Of a DNA stretch of 64,000 bases, positions 9,815 through 21,318 are shown piece by piece. The notes below the pieces were generated by a model that was not told the origin of the DNA, did not search any database, and saw only the letters and a program-made list of their open reading frames with translations. This DNA comes from an uncultured Methylophilaceae bacterium (GTDB lineage: Bacteria; Pseudomonadota; Gammaproteobacteria; Burkholderiales; Methylophilaceae): positions 35,516-99,515 of the forward strand of contig CAIULB010000009.1 of the NCBI GenBank assembly GCA_903899965.1, given 5' to 3'. How positions within the stretch are numbered: position 1 is the stretch's first letter; every line of letters begins with the position of its first letter. Position numbers and translations under genes: made by a program.

Positions 9815-11863
9815 ATGAGCCGTAAAATCTTGGTCACTTCAGCGCTTCCTTATGCCAATGGCAGTATCCATTTAGGGCATCTTGTTGAATATATTCAAAC
9901 TGATATTTGGGTGCGCTTTCAGAAGATGCAAGGCAATACCGTGCATTACGTTTGTGCTGATGATACGCATGGCACACCTATTATGTTGCGCGCTGAAAAA
10001 GAAGGCATTACGCCGGAGGCTTTAATTGCTAAAGTGCACACAGAGCATTACGCAGACTTTTCAGAGTTCTTAGTTGAGTTTGATAACTACTACTCAACCA
10101 ACTCGCCAGAAAACAAAGAGCTAGCAAGCGTTATCTATAAAGCGCTAAAAGCTAATGGCAAGATTGCGACAAAAACCATTGAGCAGTTTTATGACCCAAT
10201 TAAAAACATGTTCTTGCCAGACCGCTTTATTAAAGGTGAGTGCCCTAAGTGTCATGCCAAAGACCAATACGGCGACTCCTGTGAAGTGTGCGGGGCGACT
10301 TACAATCCAACTGAATTGATTAACCCATTCTCAGCCGTTTCTGGCGCAGCCCCTGTGCGCAAAGAAACAGAGCATTATTTCTTCAAGCTGTCAGAATGCA
10401 GCGATTTCTTACGCGGCTGGACGCGTTCAGGCACGCTCCAACAAGAAGCTGCCAATAAAATGAATGAATGGATAGGTGAGGCGGGCGAGAATAAATTATC
10501 TGATTGGGATATTTCTCGCGATGCGCCGTATTTTGGCTTTGAGATCCCAGATGCGCCTGGCAAGTACTTCTACGTTTGGTTAGATGCGCCGATTGGTTAC
10601 ATGGCGAGCTTTAAGAATCTATGTGCTAAAAATGGACTAGATTTTGATGAGTACTGGAAAGCAGATTCTAAAACTGAGCTTTATCATTTTATTGGTAAAG
10701 ATATTTTATATTTCCACGCTTTATTCTGGCCCGCAACCCTTGAATACTCTGGCTATCGTAAACCAACGCAAGTCTTCTCTCATGGGTTCTTAACCGTGAA
10801 TGGCGAGAAAATGTCTAAGTCTCGCGGTACATTTATTACAGCCCGTAGTTATTTAGATCACATCCAAAATCCTGAATATCTTCGTTACTACTATGCCGCT
10901 AAGTTGAATGGCAGCATGGAAGATATCGACTTAAATCTTGAAGACTTTGTTGCACGTGTGAATAGTGATTTGGTGGGTAAATACATTAATATTGCGAGCC
11001 GTACGGCAGGGTTTATCAATAAGCGGTTTGCTGGAAAATTAGTTTCGGCGAATAAGCATGTGGTTGTAGAAACAATTAAAGCATCAGCTCCTGAAATTGC
11101 TAAAGCTTATGAGGGCCGTGATTACAGCCGTGCACTTCGTGAAATTATGCGTTTGGCAGATTTGGCGAATGCGGATGTTGCAGAGGCCGCGCCTTGGATT
11201 GTGGCTAAGCAAGAGGGGGATGCGGCACAAGCTAAATTGCATGTAGACTGCTCAAGCGCGCTTGAAATGTTCCGATTGCTAACACTTTACTTAAAACCTG
11301 CTTTGCCAGATTTGGCTGGTAATATTGAGCGATTCTTAAATATAGAGCCACTTACATGGGCTAGTGTGAATGATTCATTTATGGATCACCATGCAATTAA
11401 CGAATATAGCCATTTAATTACGAGAATTGATCCGAAAAGTATCGAAGCCATGACTGAAGCCAATAAAGAAAGTTTGCAACAACCAGCTCTTCTAGTCGCC
11501 AGTTTAGCGCCTGCGGTATCTGAAAAAGCAGGTGATTATATTTCGATTGATGATTTCACTAAAGTGGATTTACGTATCGCAAAAATCGTTAATGCTGAAC
11601 ATGTGGAAGGCGCTGAGAAGCTTTTGCGCTTGAGTTTAGATATTGGTGAAGCGAACCCTCGTCAAGTGTTTGCAGGAATTAAGTCGGCTTACGACCCTGC
11701 CACTTTGGTTGGTCGTTTAACGGTAATGGTAGCAAATCTTGCACCGCGTAAGATGAAGTTTGGCATGTCTGAAGGCATGGTGTTGGCTGCAAGTGATGAG
11801 CGTGTTGGTCCATTTATCTTGTCGCCTGATGCGGGTGCTGAAGCTGGTATGCGCGTTAAATAA
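9815..11863 (+). CDS. metG: Methionyl-tRNA synthetase
   Basis: [35 protein letters not shown] and C-terminal tRNA-binding (EMAP-like) domain; ORF-track start at 9776 probably 13 codons too early. Confidence 0.97.
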   Translation: MSRKILVTSALPYANGSIHLGHLVEYIQTDIWVRFQKMQGNTVHYVCADDTHGTPIMLRAEKEGITPEALIAKVHTEHYADFSEFLVEFDNYYSTNSPENKELASVIYKALKANGKIATKTIEQFYDPIKNMFLPDRFIKGECPKCHAKDQYGDSCEVCGATYNPTELINPFSAVSGAAPVRKETEHYFFKLSECSDFLRGWTRSGTLQQEAANKMNEWIGEAGENKLSDWDISRDAPYFGFEIPDAPGKYFYVWLDAPIGYMASFKNLCAKNGLDFDEYWKADSKTELYHFIGKDILYFHALFWPATLEYSGYRKPTQVFSHGFLTVNGEKMSKSRGTFITARSYLDHIQNPEYLRYYYAAKLNGSMEDIDLNLEDFVARVNSDLVGKYINIASRTAGFINKRFAGKLVSANKHVVVETIKASAPEIAKAYEGRDYSRALREIMRLADLANADVAEAAPWIVAKQEGDAAQAKLHVDCSSALEMFRLLTLYLKPALPDLAGNIERFLNIEPLTWASVNDSFMDHHAINEYSHLITRIDPKSIEAMTEANKESLQQPALLVASLAPAVSEKAGDYISIDDFTKVDLRIAKIVNAEHVEGAEKLLRLSLDIGEANPRQVFAGIKSAYDPATLVGRLTVMVANLAPRKMKFGMSEGMVLAASDERVGPFILSPDAGAEAGMRVK

Positions 11864-11880
11864 TAAAAGTTTTCAGAATA

Positions 11881-11908
11881 AAAAAGCCTGCAATTTGCGG
11901 GCTTTTTT
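11881..11908. terminator. Intrinsic terminator between convergent metG and pyrF
   Basis: AAAAAGCCTGCAATTTGCGGGCTTTTTT. Confidence 0.85.
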
Positions 11909-11913
11909 ATTGA

Positions 11914-12618
11914 CTAAAGAATTTCTTTATTTATGTTTTTGAGCGTTTCGAGTGGATTTTTGGATTGTGTAATCGGACGGCCAATCACTAAATAGCTTGA
12001 ACCGAGAGCCAATGCTTGGCTTGGTGTCACCACGCGAGACTGGTCGTCTAGGGCGGCATCAGCAGGTCGAATGCCTGGGGTCACTAGACAAAATTTGTCA
12101 CCTAAGACTTTTCTTAAAGTTGGAGCTTCTTGTGCAGAGCACACAACGCCATCTAAGCCCGATTTTTGAGTGAGGATGGCAAGGTTTAGCACTTGGTCTG
12201 CTACAGAGCCAGCTACACCAATAGCATTCATCATTTGTTGATCCATGCTGGTAAGCACGGTGACTGCGATTAGTGTTGGTTTTCGACCAGAGCGTTCAAC
12301 ACCTTCCAGTGCCGCCTCCATCATTGCACTCCCACCCGAGGCATGAACATTTAGCATCCAAACGCCTAATCGGCTTGCTGCCTCACAGGCTTTTGCAACC
12401 GTAGTTGGGATGTCGTGAAATTTTAAATCTAAAAATATGCCAAAGCCTTTTGCAACAAGCGCCTCAACAAGTTGCGGGCCTGCTGCCGTGAATAACTCCT
12501 TACCTACTTTTAGGCGGCATAGGGTTGGATCAAGTTGTTCAACAAAATTAAGTGCATCATGAGCGTTTGCATAGTCTAGCGCGATAACAATTTTTGGGTC
12601 GTGTGAGGTCTTGATCAT
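11914..12618 (-). CDS. pyrF: Orotidine-5'-phosphate decarboxylase
   Basis: [38 protein letters not shown] and [20 protein letters not shown]. Confidence 0.97.
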   Translation of the reverse strand: MIKTSHDPKIVIALDYANAHDALNFVEQLDPTLCRLKVGKELFTAAGPQLVEALVAKGFGIFLDLKFHDIPTTVAKACEAASRLGVWMLNVHASGGSAMMEAALEGVERSGRKPTLIAVTVLTSMDQQMMNAIGVAGSVADQVLNLAILTQKSGLDGVVCSAQEAPTLRKVLGDKFCLVTPGIRPADAALDDQSRVVTPSQALALGSSYLVIGRPITQSKNPLETLKNINKEIL

Positions 12619-13778
12619 GCTGCAGTTTCTTTAGGTTCGGCTGGTAGAGATTCCCACGCATTGCATGCTGGGCATTGCCAGTGGAAGTTACGCGCTTTAA
12701 AGCCACATTGGTCGCAACAGTAGGCATTGCGGTTGCCAATAGCATAGCGAATGGTTTGATGCATTAAGTTAAGGTCTGTATTTGGACCGCTACTTTGCAA
12801 GCTACGCGCTTTCAAGAGCTGATCAAGCGTTTGTAAGCTAGGTTTTCTTTCCAAATCATTAAGTGCCAGATTAGCCGCTGCATTCGCGCCTTGCTCGGCC
12901 AATGTAATTTCAAACACAACGGATAACAGCGATGGCAGTTTGTAGTTTTGGAAGTAGCCTCTTAATAGAGAAACGCCCTCATCAAGTTCATCTAATTCAC
13001 GATAGCTATTAAGTAGTTTGTTGGCTACCATGCCTAAGCACTCTGGCTTTTGAAATTCAATGCGCTTCCAGAAGCTAATGGCAAGTTTGTGCGCTTTGGT
13101 GCTAGCTTCCATATCGCCTAGCATTATGTTGGCTCTTACGCAGTTCTTGTTGGCATCTAGCGCCATTTCAAGCTCGTGGCGTGCAGTATGTGCATCTTGG
13201 TCTAAAATTGATTTAATCGCCATTTCACAATAGAACTGTGCAACTTCTTTGCGGAATGAAACGCCAGAAACGCGTTCAAGTTCAGTTGCTGTTTTAATCG
13301 CACGCTGCCATTCGCGCTCTCGGATGAAAATCTCCAATAAAGCTCTCAGGGCGGGTTGTTTGTAACGACTATCATCAAGGCTACTAAATAGCTCTTCTGC
13401 GCGGTCGTACAAGCCGGCTTTTAGATAGTCTTGAGCAAGCTCAGCTTTGATAGCTTTGCGTTGTTCGGAAGGTAATTCTTTTCGGTCTAATAAGCTTAAA
13501 TGCAGATTGATAGCACGATCTACTTCACCACTACGGCGAAATAGGCTACCTAATGCAAAATGTAATTCTAGTGATTCAGCATTCGCTTTAGCGGCTTCAA
13601 TAAATGCCTCAATGGCTTTATCGTGTTGGTCGGTAATGAGGAAGTTTAAGCCTTTGAAATAAGCGGCAGGTAAGCTAGTAGATTCAGACAATAATTGTTT
13701 GATGTCGATTCGTGCGGCTATCCAACCTAATGCAAAGAAGAGGGGGATAGCAATGAGCCACCAATATTCAAAGTCCAT
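12615..13778 (-). CDS. lapB: LapB/YciM-type TPR protein with C-terminal rubredoxin-like zinc ribbon
   Basis: 387 aa; N-terminal TM ([21 protein letters not shown]), TPR repeats, C-terminal [26 protein letters not shown]; located between ihfB and pyrF. Confidence 0.92.
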   Translation of the reverse strand: MDFEYWWLIAIPLFFALGWIAARIDIKQLLSESTSLPAAYFKGLNFLITDQHDKAIEAFIEAAKANAESLELHFALGSLFRRSGEVDRAINLHLSLLDRKELPSEQRKAIKAELAQDYLKAGLYDRAEELFSSLDDSRYKQPALRALLEIFIREREWQRAIKTATELERVSGVSFRKEVAQFYCEMAIKSILDQDAHTARHELEMALDANKNCVRANIMLGDMEASTKAHKLAISFWKRIEFQKPECLGMVANKLLNSYRELDELDEGVSLLRGYFQNYKLPSLLSVVFEITLAEQGANAAANLALNDLERKPSLQTLDQLLKARSLQSSGPNTDLNLMHQTIRYAIGNRNAYCCDQCGFKARNFHWQCPACNAWESLPAEPKETAA

Positions 13779-13893
13779 TATTGAGCACCTTGGTGGTTTG
13801 CTGCTGAAAGGGGTTCACCTAATCTTTGGGAAATAATTTGCATGAATTGGATTTTACTGTTGCTAGTTAAAAAGGGCTAGGTAAAAATTATAT

Positions 13894-13941
13894 AAAAAAA
13901 CGGTAGCTTCCTTATCTGATGACTTGGAAACTACCGTTTTT
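13894..13941. terminator. Intrinsic terminator downstream of ihfB
   Basis: AAAAAAACGGTAGcTTCC...GGAAaCTACCGTTTTT. Confidence 0.8.
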
Positions 13942-13978
13942 CAGGTCTCAACCAACATAAAGTTGATTGATGTGAGGC

Positions 13979-14260
13979 CTAGACTAAATCAACGCGCTCG
14001 CGTAACTCTTTACCAGCTTTAAAGTGAGGCACATGCTTAGCAGGTACTTCAACTTTACTACCAGTTTTTGGATTGCGACCAAGGCGTGGTGGACGGTAGT
14101 TAAGACTGAAACTACCAAAGCCACGAATTTCGATACGCTCGCCAGCTGCTAAATTGTCCGTCATTGAATCAAGGATGGCTTTCACTGAAAGTTCAGCGTC
14201 CTTTACAACAAGTTGCGGAAAACGTGCAGCTAAGTTAAGAATGAGCTCAGATTTTGTCAT
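13979..14260 (-). CDS. ihfB: Integration host factor beta subunit
   Basis: 93 aa; [68 protein letters not shown]. Confidence 0.96.
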   Translation of the reverse strand: MTKSELILNLAARFPQLVVKDAELSVKAILDSMTDNLAAGERIEIRGFGSFSLNYRPPRLGRNPKTGSKVEVPAKHVPHFKAGKELRERVDLV

Positions 14261-14271
14261 GGCTTTCTACC

Positions 14272-15783
14272 TTATTCGTTGTTTTTGCTATCAAGTTTAG
14301 CTTTAAGCAATGCACCTAGGTTAGTAGTGCCTGCTGTTGCTGCGCCATCATCAGGCACTTGAGCAGCTTCTTTAGCTTTGGCTGATTTTGCTTTAGGTTT
14401 GGCTTCAGTTTTTTCTTCTGAAGATGCGCCTGAAGGATCAGCTGTTAGTTGTTTAACGCCCAATGAGATGCGTTCTTTTTCAACATCAATGCTCAATACT
14501 AACGCTTCTAATTCGTCACCTTTTTTGAAGTTACGAATTGCTTCTTCGCCAGTTTGTGTCCATGAAAGGTCTGATAAGTGAACTAGACCATCAATGCCAC
14601 CTGGCAAGCCGATGAATACACCGAAGTCAGTGATTGATTTGATTTGACCGCTAACTTTGTCAGATTTTTTATGGCTTGCTGCGAAATCATCCCATGGATT
14701 TGTTTGGCATTGTTTCATGCCAAGTGACAAGCGACGACGATCTTCGTCAATCTCAAGAATCATCACTTCAACTTCGTCGCCTAATTGAGCGATTTTAGCT
14801 GGGTGAACGTTCTTGTTAGTCCAATCCATTTCTGAAACGTGAACAAGACCTTCGATACCTGGTTCGATTTCAACAAATGCACCGTAGTCAGTCAAGTTAG
14901 TTACTTTACCGAACAAGCGAGTGTTTGCTGGGTAACGACGGCTTAATGCAACCCATGGGTCATCGCCCAATTGTTTGATACCAAGTGAAACGCGGTTTTT
15001 GTCTTGATCGAACTTAAGGATCTTAGCTTCAACTTCTTCACCAACAGTCAACACCTCAGATGGGTGTTTAACACGGCGCCATGCCAAGTCAGTAATGTGT
15101 AGCAAACCATCGATACCGCCCAAATCAACGAATGCACCGTAGTCAGTGATGTTTTTAACGATACCCTTAACAACAGCGCCTTCTTTCAATGAACCCATCA
15201 ATGCTTCGCGATCAGCACCCATGCTGTCTTCTAGAACAGCGCGGCGTGAAACCACAACGTTGTTACGTTTGCGGTCTAGCTTGATAACCTTGAAATCCCA
15301 TTCTTTATTTTCGAATGGTGTAGTGTCCTTAACAGGACGTAAGTCAACCAATGAACCTGGTAAGAATGCACGGATGCCGTTAACCATCACAGTTAAACCA
15401 CCCTTAACGCGACCGTTTACCATGCCCTTGATGATGCGAGCTTCATTCATCGCTTCTTCAAGATCTAGCCATGCTGCTAGGCGTTTCGCTTTTTCGCGTG
15501 ATAATTTTGTTGAGCCGTAACCATCTTCCAATGATTCGATGCAAACTTTAACGAAGTCGCCAACTTGGACTTCCATTTCGCCACGATCATTTAAGAATTC
15601 AGCTGCGTCAATCACGCTCTCAGATTTGAGGCCTGCATTCACTACAACAAAATCAGAATCGATAGAAACAACTTCCGCGGTAATCACTTCACCAGAGCGC
15701 ATCTCTTGACGTGCAAGACTTTCTTCGAATAACGCTGCGAAACTTTCGCCCATAGAGGCGGTTGAGGTTGAAACTTTAGCCAT
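14272..15783 (-). CDS. rpsA: 30S ribosomal protein S1 (only five S1 domains recognised)
   Basis: [23 protein letters not shown]; five S1/OB repeats ending ISLGVKQL; charged tail ending [21 protein letters not shown]-track start 15837 is 18 codons upstream of the likely MAKVSTS start. Confidence 0.95.
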   Translation of the reverse strand: MAKVSTSTASMGESFAALFEESLARQEMRSGEVITAEVVSIDSDFVVVNAGLKSESVIDAAEFLNDRGEMEVQVGDFVKVCIESLEDGYGSTKLSREKAKRLAAWLDLEEAMNEARIIKGMVNGRVKGGLTVMVNGIRAFLPGSLVDLRPVKDTTPFENKEWDFKVIKLDRKRNNVVVSRRAVLEDSMGADREALMGSLKEGAVVKGIVKNITDYGAFVDLGGIDGLLHITDLAWRRVKHPSEVLTVGEEVEAKILKFDQDKNRVSLGIKQLGDDPWVALSRRYPANTRLFGKVTNLTDYGAFVEIEPGIEGLVHVSEMDWTNKNVHPAKIAQLGDEVEVMILEIDEDRRRLSLGMKQCQTNPWDDFAASHKKSDKVSGQIKSITDFGVFIGLPGGIDGLVHLSDLSWTQTGEEAIRNFKKGDELEALVLSIDVEKERISLGVKQLTADPSGASSEEKTEAKPKAKSAKAKEAAQVPDDGAATAGTTNLGALLKAKLDSKNNE

Positions 15784-15803
15784 TAAAAAGGTACCTAAAT
15801 AAT

Positions 15804-15819
15804 CCCACCGTGCAGTGGG
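15804..15819 (-). promoter_or_regulatory. Small stem-loop in the rpsA 5' leader
   Basis: CCCAC-CGTGCA-GTGGG, ending about 20 nt upstream of the rpsA start codon. Confidence 0.3.
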
Positions 15820-16013
15820 GTAAATTAAAAAAATCACGAGTTTTAGAGACTCGGATGCCTAAAAAATTAAAACAGACCGGAATTCTACAATAAAACAATC
15901 ATTTAATTAAGTATTTTTTGATTTTTTTGTAAAACTCGAATTAATTGAGTTTTTGATTTGCTGATGAGTTTTGTTATGTGCGACAGATTGCAGTGCGATT
16001 TAGCGAATGTCAG

Positions 16014-16682
16014 CTATTGTAGATTTGCTGGAATGGCTTGTAACGCACTGTTAACTGCCTCTTCGATGTTGAGCTGACTCGTTTCTAAAAGGCTAGCATC
16101 ATGAGCTTGTTGTAACGGCGCAACACTACGTTGACTATCACGCGCATCTCTATCTTGTAGGTCTTTTAAAATAGCTTGGTAATCAGCCTCAAGGCCTTTA
16201 TTTATCAATTGCTTGTATCTTCTTTCTGCGCGGACTTCAGCACTTGCGGTTAAGAAAATTTTTGTTTTTGCATCAGGGAAGATCACGGTGGCCATATCTC
16301 GGCCGTCGGCAACTAAACCAGGTGCCTTGCGGAAGCTGTGTTGTAAATCTACTAATGCAAGCCTGACCAGAGGATGCGCTGCAACTTTCGATGCGCCTTG
16401 CCCCATTTGTTCTGTGCGTATTTTTTCGCTGACGTTCGAATCGTTAAGGTAAATTTCGCCATGTTCAAATTTGATATTTAATTGCGGAATAAGAGTCGCG
16501 ATAGCTTGTTCCGCTTGCCAGTCAACATTTTGTTCGAAGGCTGCTAGCGCAATGATGCGATAGAGCGCGCCTGAATCTAAGTAATGATACCCAAGTTTTT
16601 CAGCAACGAGTTGTGCAACAGTGCCTTTGCCAGAAGCTGATGGGCCATCAATCGCAATAACAGGAATCGGATTTATGCTCAT
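16014..16682 (-). CDS. cmk: Cytidylate kinase
   Basis: [35 protein letters not shown] and [33 protein letters not shown]. Confidence 0.97.
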   Translation of the reverse strand: MSINPIPVIAIDGPSASGKGTVAQLVAEKLGYHYLDSGALYRIIALAAFEQNVDWQAEQAIATLIPQLNIKFEHGEIYLNDSNVSEKIRTEQMGQGASKVAAHPLVRLALVDLQHSFRKAPGLVADGRDMATVIFPDAKTKIFLTASAEVRAERRYKQLINKGLEADYQAILKDLQDRDARDSQRSVAPLQQAHDASLLETSQLNIEEAVNSALQAIPANLQ

Positions 16683-17977
16683 ATTGATTTAACGATTGTT
16701 GTAAAGCGTTCGAAGTAATCAGGGAAAGTTTTACCAACACATTTGGGGTCGTTAATGACAATGGGTACGCCGCCCAAGCTCACTAATGAGAAGCACATCG
16801 CCATGCGGTGGTCATCGTAGGTATCAATCACAGCGTTTGGGGTGAGTTTTTCTGGGGGTGTAATAAGGATGTAATCAGCACCTTCTTCAACGATGGCACC
16901 AACTTTTCTAAGCTCAGTTGCCATCGCGCTAATGCGGTCAGTTTCTTTTACGCGCCAGCTCGCGATATTGCGTAAGGTTGTTGTGCCATCCGCAAATAAA
17001 GCCAAAATGGCGAGTGTCATTGCGGCATCAGGAATATGGTTGCAGTCTAAATTTATTGCTCTTAGTTTGCCTGTGGCTTGTTTCACAATAATGCTGTTGG
17101 TGCCATATTCAACATTCGCGCCCATTTTGACGATTTCATCAGCAAACTTGATATCGCCTTGAATGCTATCTGATGAAACGCCTTCGATTTTCAGTCCCTT
17201 GGCATCTGCCGCAATTGCTCCAGCAGCAAGGAAATAAGAGGCTGAAGAGGCATCGCCTTCTACGTAAATTTCTTGTGGACTTTGATATTGGCTATTGGCA
17301 GGAATATTGAAGCGTTCCCAACCATCACGTTTTACTTCAACACCAAAGCGACGTATTAAATTAAGCGTGATTTCAATGTAAGGTTTTGAAATGAGCTCAC
17401 CGACAACTTCAATCGTGAACGCTTGGCCAGTCAATGGCAGTGCCATTAAAAGTGCAGTTAAAAACTGGCTGGAAACATCCCCGCGAATTTTAATTCTGCT
17501 CGAAGAGCCAATGCTCGCAGGGGATATTTTAAGTGGCGGGTAGCCGTCATTTCCCAAGTACTCAATATTGGCCCCAGCTTGGCGAAGTGCGTCGACCAAG
17601 TCACCAATTGGACGCTCATGCATACGTGCTATGCCAGAAAGCGTGAAATCACCTTCTGATAAAGCTAGGGCTGCTGTAAGCGGCCTAAAAGCAGTGCCTG
17701 CGTTACCTAAAAATAGGTCGGCTTGTTTGACTGCCAGCTTGCCGCCGTTGCCCGTAACACGCCAGTCATTTTCGCCAATTTTCTCAAGCAGAATGCCTAA
17801 CTTCTCTAGCGCCTCCAGCATTCTTGCGGTGTCGTCGGAAGCCAATAAATCACGAATTTCTGTGACGCCATTTGAAAATGCAGCGAGCAACAGCGTGCGG
17901 TTTGAGATGCTCTTTGAGCCAGGTAATTTAATTATTCCGCCGACTTTGCTGGCTGGTTGTAAGGTGATTGATTCCAT
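16679..17977 (-). CDS. aroA: 3-phosphoshikimate 1-carboxyvinyltransferase (EPSP synthase)
   Basis: [36 protein letters not shown] and [12 protein letters not shown]; likely start [10 protein letters not shown]. Confidence 0.97.
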   Translation of the reverse strand: MESITLQPASKVGGIIKLPGSKSISNRTLLLAAFSNGVTEIRDLLASDDTARMLEALEKLGILLEKIGENDWRVTGNGGKLAVKQADLFLGNAGTAFRPLTAALALSEGDFTLSGIARMHERPIGDLVDALRQAGANIEYLGNDGYPPLKISPASIGSSSRIKIRGDVSSQFLTALLMALPLTGQAFTIEVVGELISKPYIEITLNLIRRFGVEVKRDGWERFNIPANSQYQSPQEIYVEGDASSASYFLAAGAIAADAKGLKIEGVSSDSIQGDIKFADEIVKMGANVEYGTNSIIVKQATGKLRAINLDCNHIPDAAMTLAILALFADGTTTLRNIASWRVKETDRISAMATELRKVGAIVEEGADYILITPPEKLTPNAVIDTYDDHRMAMCFSLVSLGGVPIVINDPKCVGKTFPDYFERFTTIVKSI

Positions 17978-17984
17978 TTTCTTA

Positions 17985-18869
17985 TTACTTTTCTCGATCT
18001 TTTTGCCAAGCTTGGCGTGCCTGACTTGCATGCTCGAACATGGTCTGCAAGCCTTGGCTGTCTTCGTTTTTCAATAGATGCTGTAAGGCTGATATTTCAT
18101 CTTGGTAAGCTTCTAATTCGCTTAATAAAGCAGTTTTGTTCGCAAGGCTAATATCGCGCCACATTTCAGGTGAGCTACCAGCAATGCGTGTGAAGTCTCT
18201 AAAACCGCTGGCGGCAAAATCAAACAGTTGTTTTGCATTTGGGCGGTTAGCTAAATCATTCACTAAAGCAAACGCCAATAAGTGCGGTAAGTGACTCACA
18301 GCAGCAAAGATTTGGTCGTGTGCTTGCGCGGTCATTTCACTGATATTTGCGCCCGCAGATTGCCACAACTCGTGCACAAGCTTGATGGCTTCTGATGATG
18401 TGTTTTCGGTAGGCGTAAGCACCACATTTTTGCCAATAAATAAGTCAGCTTTTGCCGCAGTAACGCCGCTTTTTTCTGCGCCAGCGATTGGATGGCCGCC
18501 TACAAACTGACTAAGAAAGTGTTGAGGGTTGGTTGCTTGTTTAGAAGCGTTTTTAACGTACGCTTGAATGTCCGATTTTGTACTACCAGCATCTGTAACA
18601 ACGGTATGTGCAGAGAGATGCGGAATAATCGCTTCTAAAATTTTTGGGGTTTGAGCGACTGGCGTAGCAATCAATATTAAATCAGCATCCGACACTGCTT
18701 TTGCAATATCGGACTCAGCTTCATCAATTACACCTAAATTAATCGCTGCCTTAAGGCTCTCAAGATTGCGACCGACGCCCACGATTTTAGGCGCCGCACC
18801 TGCTTTTTTGAGTGCGAGCGCAACTGAGCCACCAATGAGCCCAACACCAAAAATGACGATTTTATTCAA
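17985..18869 (-). CDS. tyrA: Prephenate dehydrogenase
   Basis: [40 protein letters not shown] and [15 protein letters not shown]. Confidence 0.93.
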   Translation of the reverse strand: MNKIVIFGVGLIGGSVALALKKAGAAPKIVGVGRNLESLKAAINLGVIDEAESDIAKAVSDADLILIATPVAQTPKILEAIIPHLSAHTVVTDAGSTKSDIQAYVKNASKQATNPQHFLSQFVGGHPIAGAEKSGVTAAKADLFIGKNVVLTPTENTSSEAIKLVHELWQSAGANISEMTAQAHDQIFAAVSHLPHLLAFALVNDLANRPNAKQLFDFAASGFRDFTRIAGSSPEMWRDISLANKTALLSELEAYQDEISALQHLLKNEDSQGLQTMFEHASQARQAWQKDREK

Positions 18870-18889
18870 GTGTATTGCTTTGAAGATGA

Positions 18890-19675
18890 TTAATGCGGGA
18901 ATTGTAGCATCGACAAGCTTGGCTTGTCTGATTTATGGCCTTTTAATGGTTTAGCGTGTTTTATCTTTTGCCACTCGCCATCAATTAAGGCTTCTTGTGG
19001 GGCAAAGTTCTCTTTGTAGGCCATTTTGCGACTATTTTTTATCCAGTAACCTAAATATAAGTAAGGTAATTTCAGGTGCTTGCACCAATCAATCAGCCAC
19101 ATAATGCTATAAGTGCCGTAGCTGGCTTTGCTGTCAGCGCTGTCGTAAAAGGTATAAACCGCCGAAACGCCGTCTTCGACGATATCGACCACGCTGACGA
19201 TTTTCAGTAGGCCATCCAAAGTAAATGAAATAAACAAGCTATCGACATTACTTTGTACTAAAAAATTGCGGTATTGCTCTGCAGTTTCTTCTTGCGCATT
19301 GCCTTCGTGCCGTGCGATTTGGTAAGCCTTGTAAAGCTCAAAATGTGTTTCATCAAACGAGAGCGTAGAAACGCTCGCATCTAAACTTTGATGCTGTTTG
19401 TAAGCGCGTTTTTGGCTCCTGCTTGCTTGAAAATCAGCTACTGGCAGCCGCACAGGAATGCAGGCATTGCAGTTTTCACAATGTGGGCGATAGACAAACT
19501 TTCCACTTCGTCTGAAACCTTCTTGAATAAGACCGCTGTATTGATGACCATCGACTAAGTGTTGAGGTGTGGCGATTAAAGATTGGGCGAGTTGATTGCT
19601 TAAGTAGCCGCAAGAATAGGGTGCCGTCACGTAGAACTGGATTTTTTGCAGAGCTGAATCGGCTGGTGTGGTCAT
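18890..19675 (-). CDS. bpt: Bacterial aspartate/glutamate leucyltransferase (Bpt/Ate family)
   Basis: [43 protein letters not shown] and [22 protein letters not shown]. Confidence 0.95.
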   Translation of the reverse strand: MTTPADSALQKIQFYVTAPYSCGYLSNQLAQSLIATPQHLVDGHQYSGLIQEGFRRSGKFVYRPHCENCNACIPVRLPVADFQASRSQKRAYKQHQSLDASVSTLSFDETHFELYKAYQIARHEGNAQEETAEQYRNFLVQSNVDSLFISFTLDGLLKIVSVVDIVEDGVSAVYTFYDSADSKASYGTYSIMWLIDWCKHLKLPYLYLGYWIKNSRKMAYKENFAPQEALIDGEWQKIKHAKPLKGHKSDKPSLSMLQFPH

Positions 19676-20397
19676 ATCAAATCATTTAACTTGGAAATAA
19701 AGTCATTGCGGCTAATTTCTTGCGCCCCTAAAGAGGCGAGATGTTTTGTGTTCATTTGGCAATCAATCATGCCGACATCTTTCTCTTTTAAAAATTGCAC
19801 CAAGTGGGTAAAAGCAATTTTTGAGGCATCGGTTGCATGATGAAACATAGATTCACCATAAAACATTTTGTTGATCAGCACGCCGTATAAGCCACCAACT
19901 AAATTGTTATCTATCCATGTTTCAGCCGAGTACGCATAACCCAATTGATGGAGTTCGCAATAAGCATCGATAATATCTGAAGTAATCCAAGTGCCATTTT
20001 GGTCTGGGCGATTGGTGTTCGCACAAGCTTCCATCACTTGGCGAAAATGGGTATTAAATCTCACCTCAAAATCATTTTTCTTTAAGCGTTTAGCTAGTGA
20101 ATTTGATATTTTGAAGTTTTGAGGGAAAAGTACCATGCGGGGATTCGGGCTCCACCAAAGCACAGGTTCACCTTCGCTAAACCAAGGAAAAATGCCGGAG
20201 CGATAGGCTGATAAAAGGCGCTCGCCTGACAACTCTCCACCTATTGCTAACAAGCCGTTTGGCTCAGTCAAAGCATCTCTGATAGGAGGAAAGGGCGTGT
20301 CATCATCTAGCACAGCCACCTTGCCTGTGGGGAGTTGATAGTAATCACCTTGCACTTCGAGTTCCTTTGGTCTGAGTGTACTTAAATCAGCATCCAA
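19672..20397 (-). CDS. aat: Leucyl/phenylalanyl-tRNA-protein transferase
   Basis: [57 protein letters not shown] and [28 protein letters not shown]. Confidence 0.96.
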   Translation of the reverse strand: MDADLSTLRPKELEVQGDYYQLPTGKVAVLDDDTPFPPIRDALTEPNGLLAIGGELSGERLLSAYRSGIFPWFSEGEPVLWWSPNPRMVLFPQNFKISNSLAKRLKKNDFEVRFNTHFRQVMEACANTNRPDQNGTWITSDIIDAYCELHQLGYAYSAETWIDNNLVGGLYGVLINKMFYGESMFHHATDASKIAFTHLVQFLKEKDVGMIDCQMNTKHLASLGAQEISRNDFISKLNDLI

Positions 20398-21116
20398 GCT
20401 GCCATGCCAGCCATTAACAGGTCTTCTATAATGGTGATGGTCGACATAGGCAATTCAAAGATCGCGCCTAAGCAGGCACAGCGAATTTTTTGTTTATTCA
20501 TGACGGCGCGTATCACACCTAAGCTAGAAAAGCCCATGATGACAAGAGTCGCAGTATTGGTGATTTGTGGTGCTATGCCTAATAAATAGGCCAATCCTAG
20601 CGCCAGCTCAATAAAAGGATAAACAAAGCCATAAGCCTTGCAGCGTATGGCGAGTAAGTCATACATCGCATAACTGCTGGCAAAGGCTTTGATGTTGAGC
20701 ATTTTGAAGAATGAAAACACTAAAAAGAAGCCTGCCATAAAGTGCATCATCCAACGCTCAGTATTGAAACTTGCTTGTGCAAGGTTGAGGGCTAAGGTGG
20801 TCATTAAGATATAGCCTACTATTAAAAATAGCGGTTGATACGTTGCTAACCAAGGCTTCTTGTCGTTTGTTATCACTGGCGCTTCAGTAATGTTCGTTAC
20901 GATTAACTTAGATGCTTTGTAATCGCCAGTGGAAGCTAAAGCTTTGTTGATTTGCGCGATGCTCGCGGTGGTGTTTTTAAGTTTAGCGACTGGTGGATTG
21001 AGCGAAACTGAAACGGTTTCAGCAAATGGAGTAAGCGCGTTAGTTACTTTATTTATGCAACTACCACAATGCATGCCTTTAATCGCTAAGTCTGAGGTTT
21101 TTTCTGAATGCTTCAT
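20382..21116 (-). CDS. Heavy-metal-associated (HMA) domain fused to MauE/DoxX-like membrane domain
   Basis: N-terminal [15 protein letters not shown] (CxxC HMA motif) followed by four or more hydrophobic segments and a [16 protein letters not shown] motif; likely start MKHSEKTSD at 21116. Confidence 0.75.
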   Translation of the reverse strand: MKHSEKTSDLAIKGMHCGSCINKVTNALTPFAETVSVSLNPPVAKLKNTTASIAQINKALASTGDYKASKLIVTNITEAPVITNDKKPWLATYQPLFLIVGYILMTTLALNLAQASFNTERWMMHFMAGFFLVFSFFKMLNIKAFASSYAMYDLLAIRCKAYGFVYPFIELALGLAYLLGIAPQITNTATLVIMGFSSLGVIRAVMNKQKIRCACLGAIFELPMSTITIIEDLLMAGMAAWMLI

Positions 21117-21318
21117 GTTGTGCAACCAAAACACTAAAGTCTTTAGTTTATACCAATTGCGGTAAAGCAAACCTCTTGCTAGCGTCTAGTTTTATAGGTC
21201 GATAAAAGATTTGAATTGTTCGCTGATGATTTTTACTCTTAAGAAAACAGTTACTTTGGGCGATATTCATTTCGATTTCGGGTAAAATAGTGCTTTTATC
21301 TTTTCAGCTTTTTAGGCC

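Noticed and set aside
13780-13847. 21-codon reading frame (MQIISQRLGEPLSAANHQGAQ) just upstream of lapB, ending in a TAATG overlap
   Set aside because: Too short, no hydrophobic or compositional signature, and no evidence beyond an open frame; possibly worth conservation analysis only.
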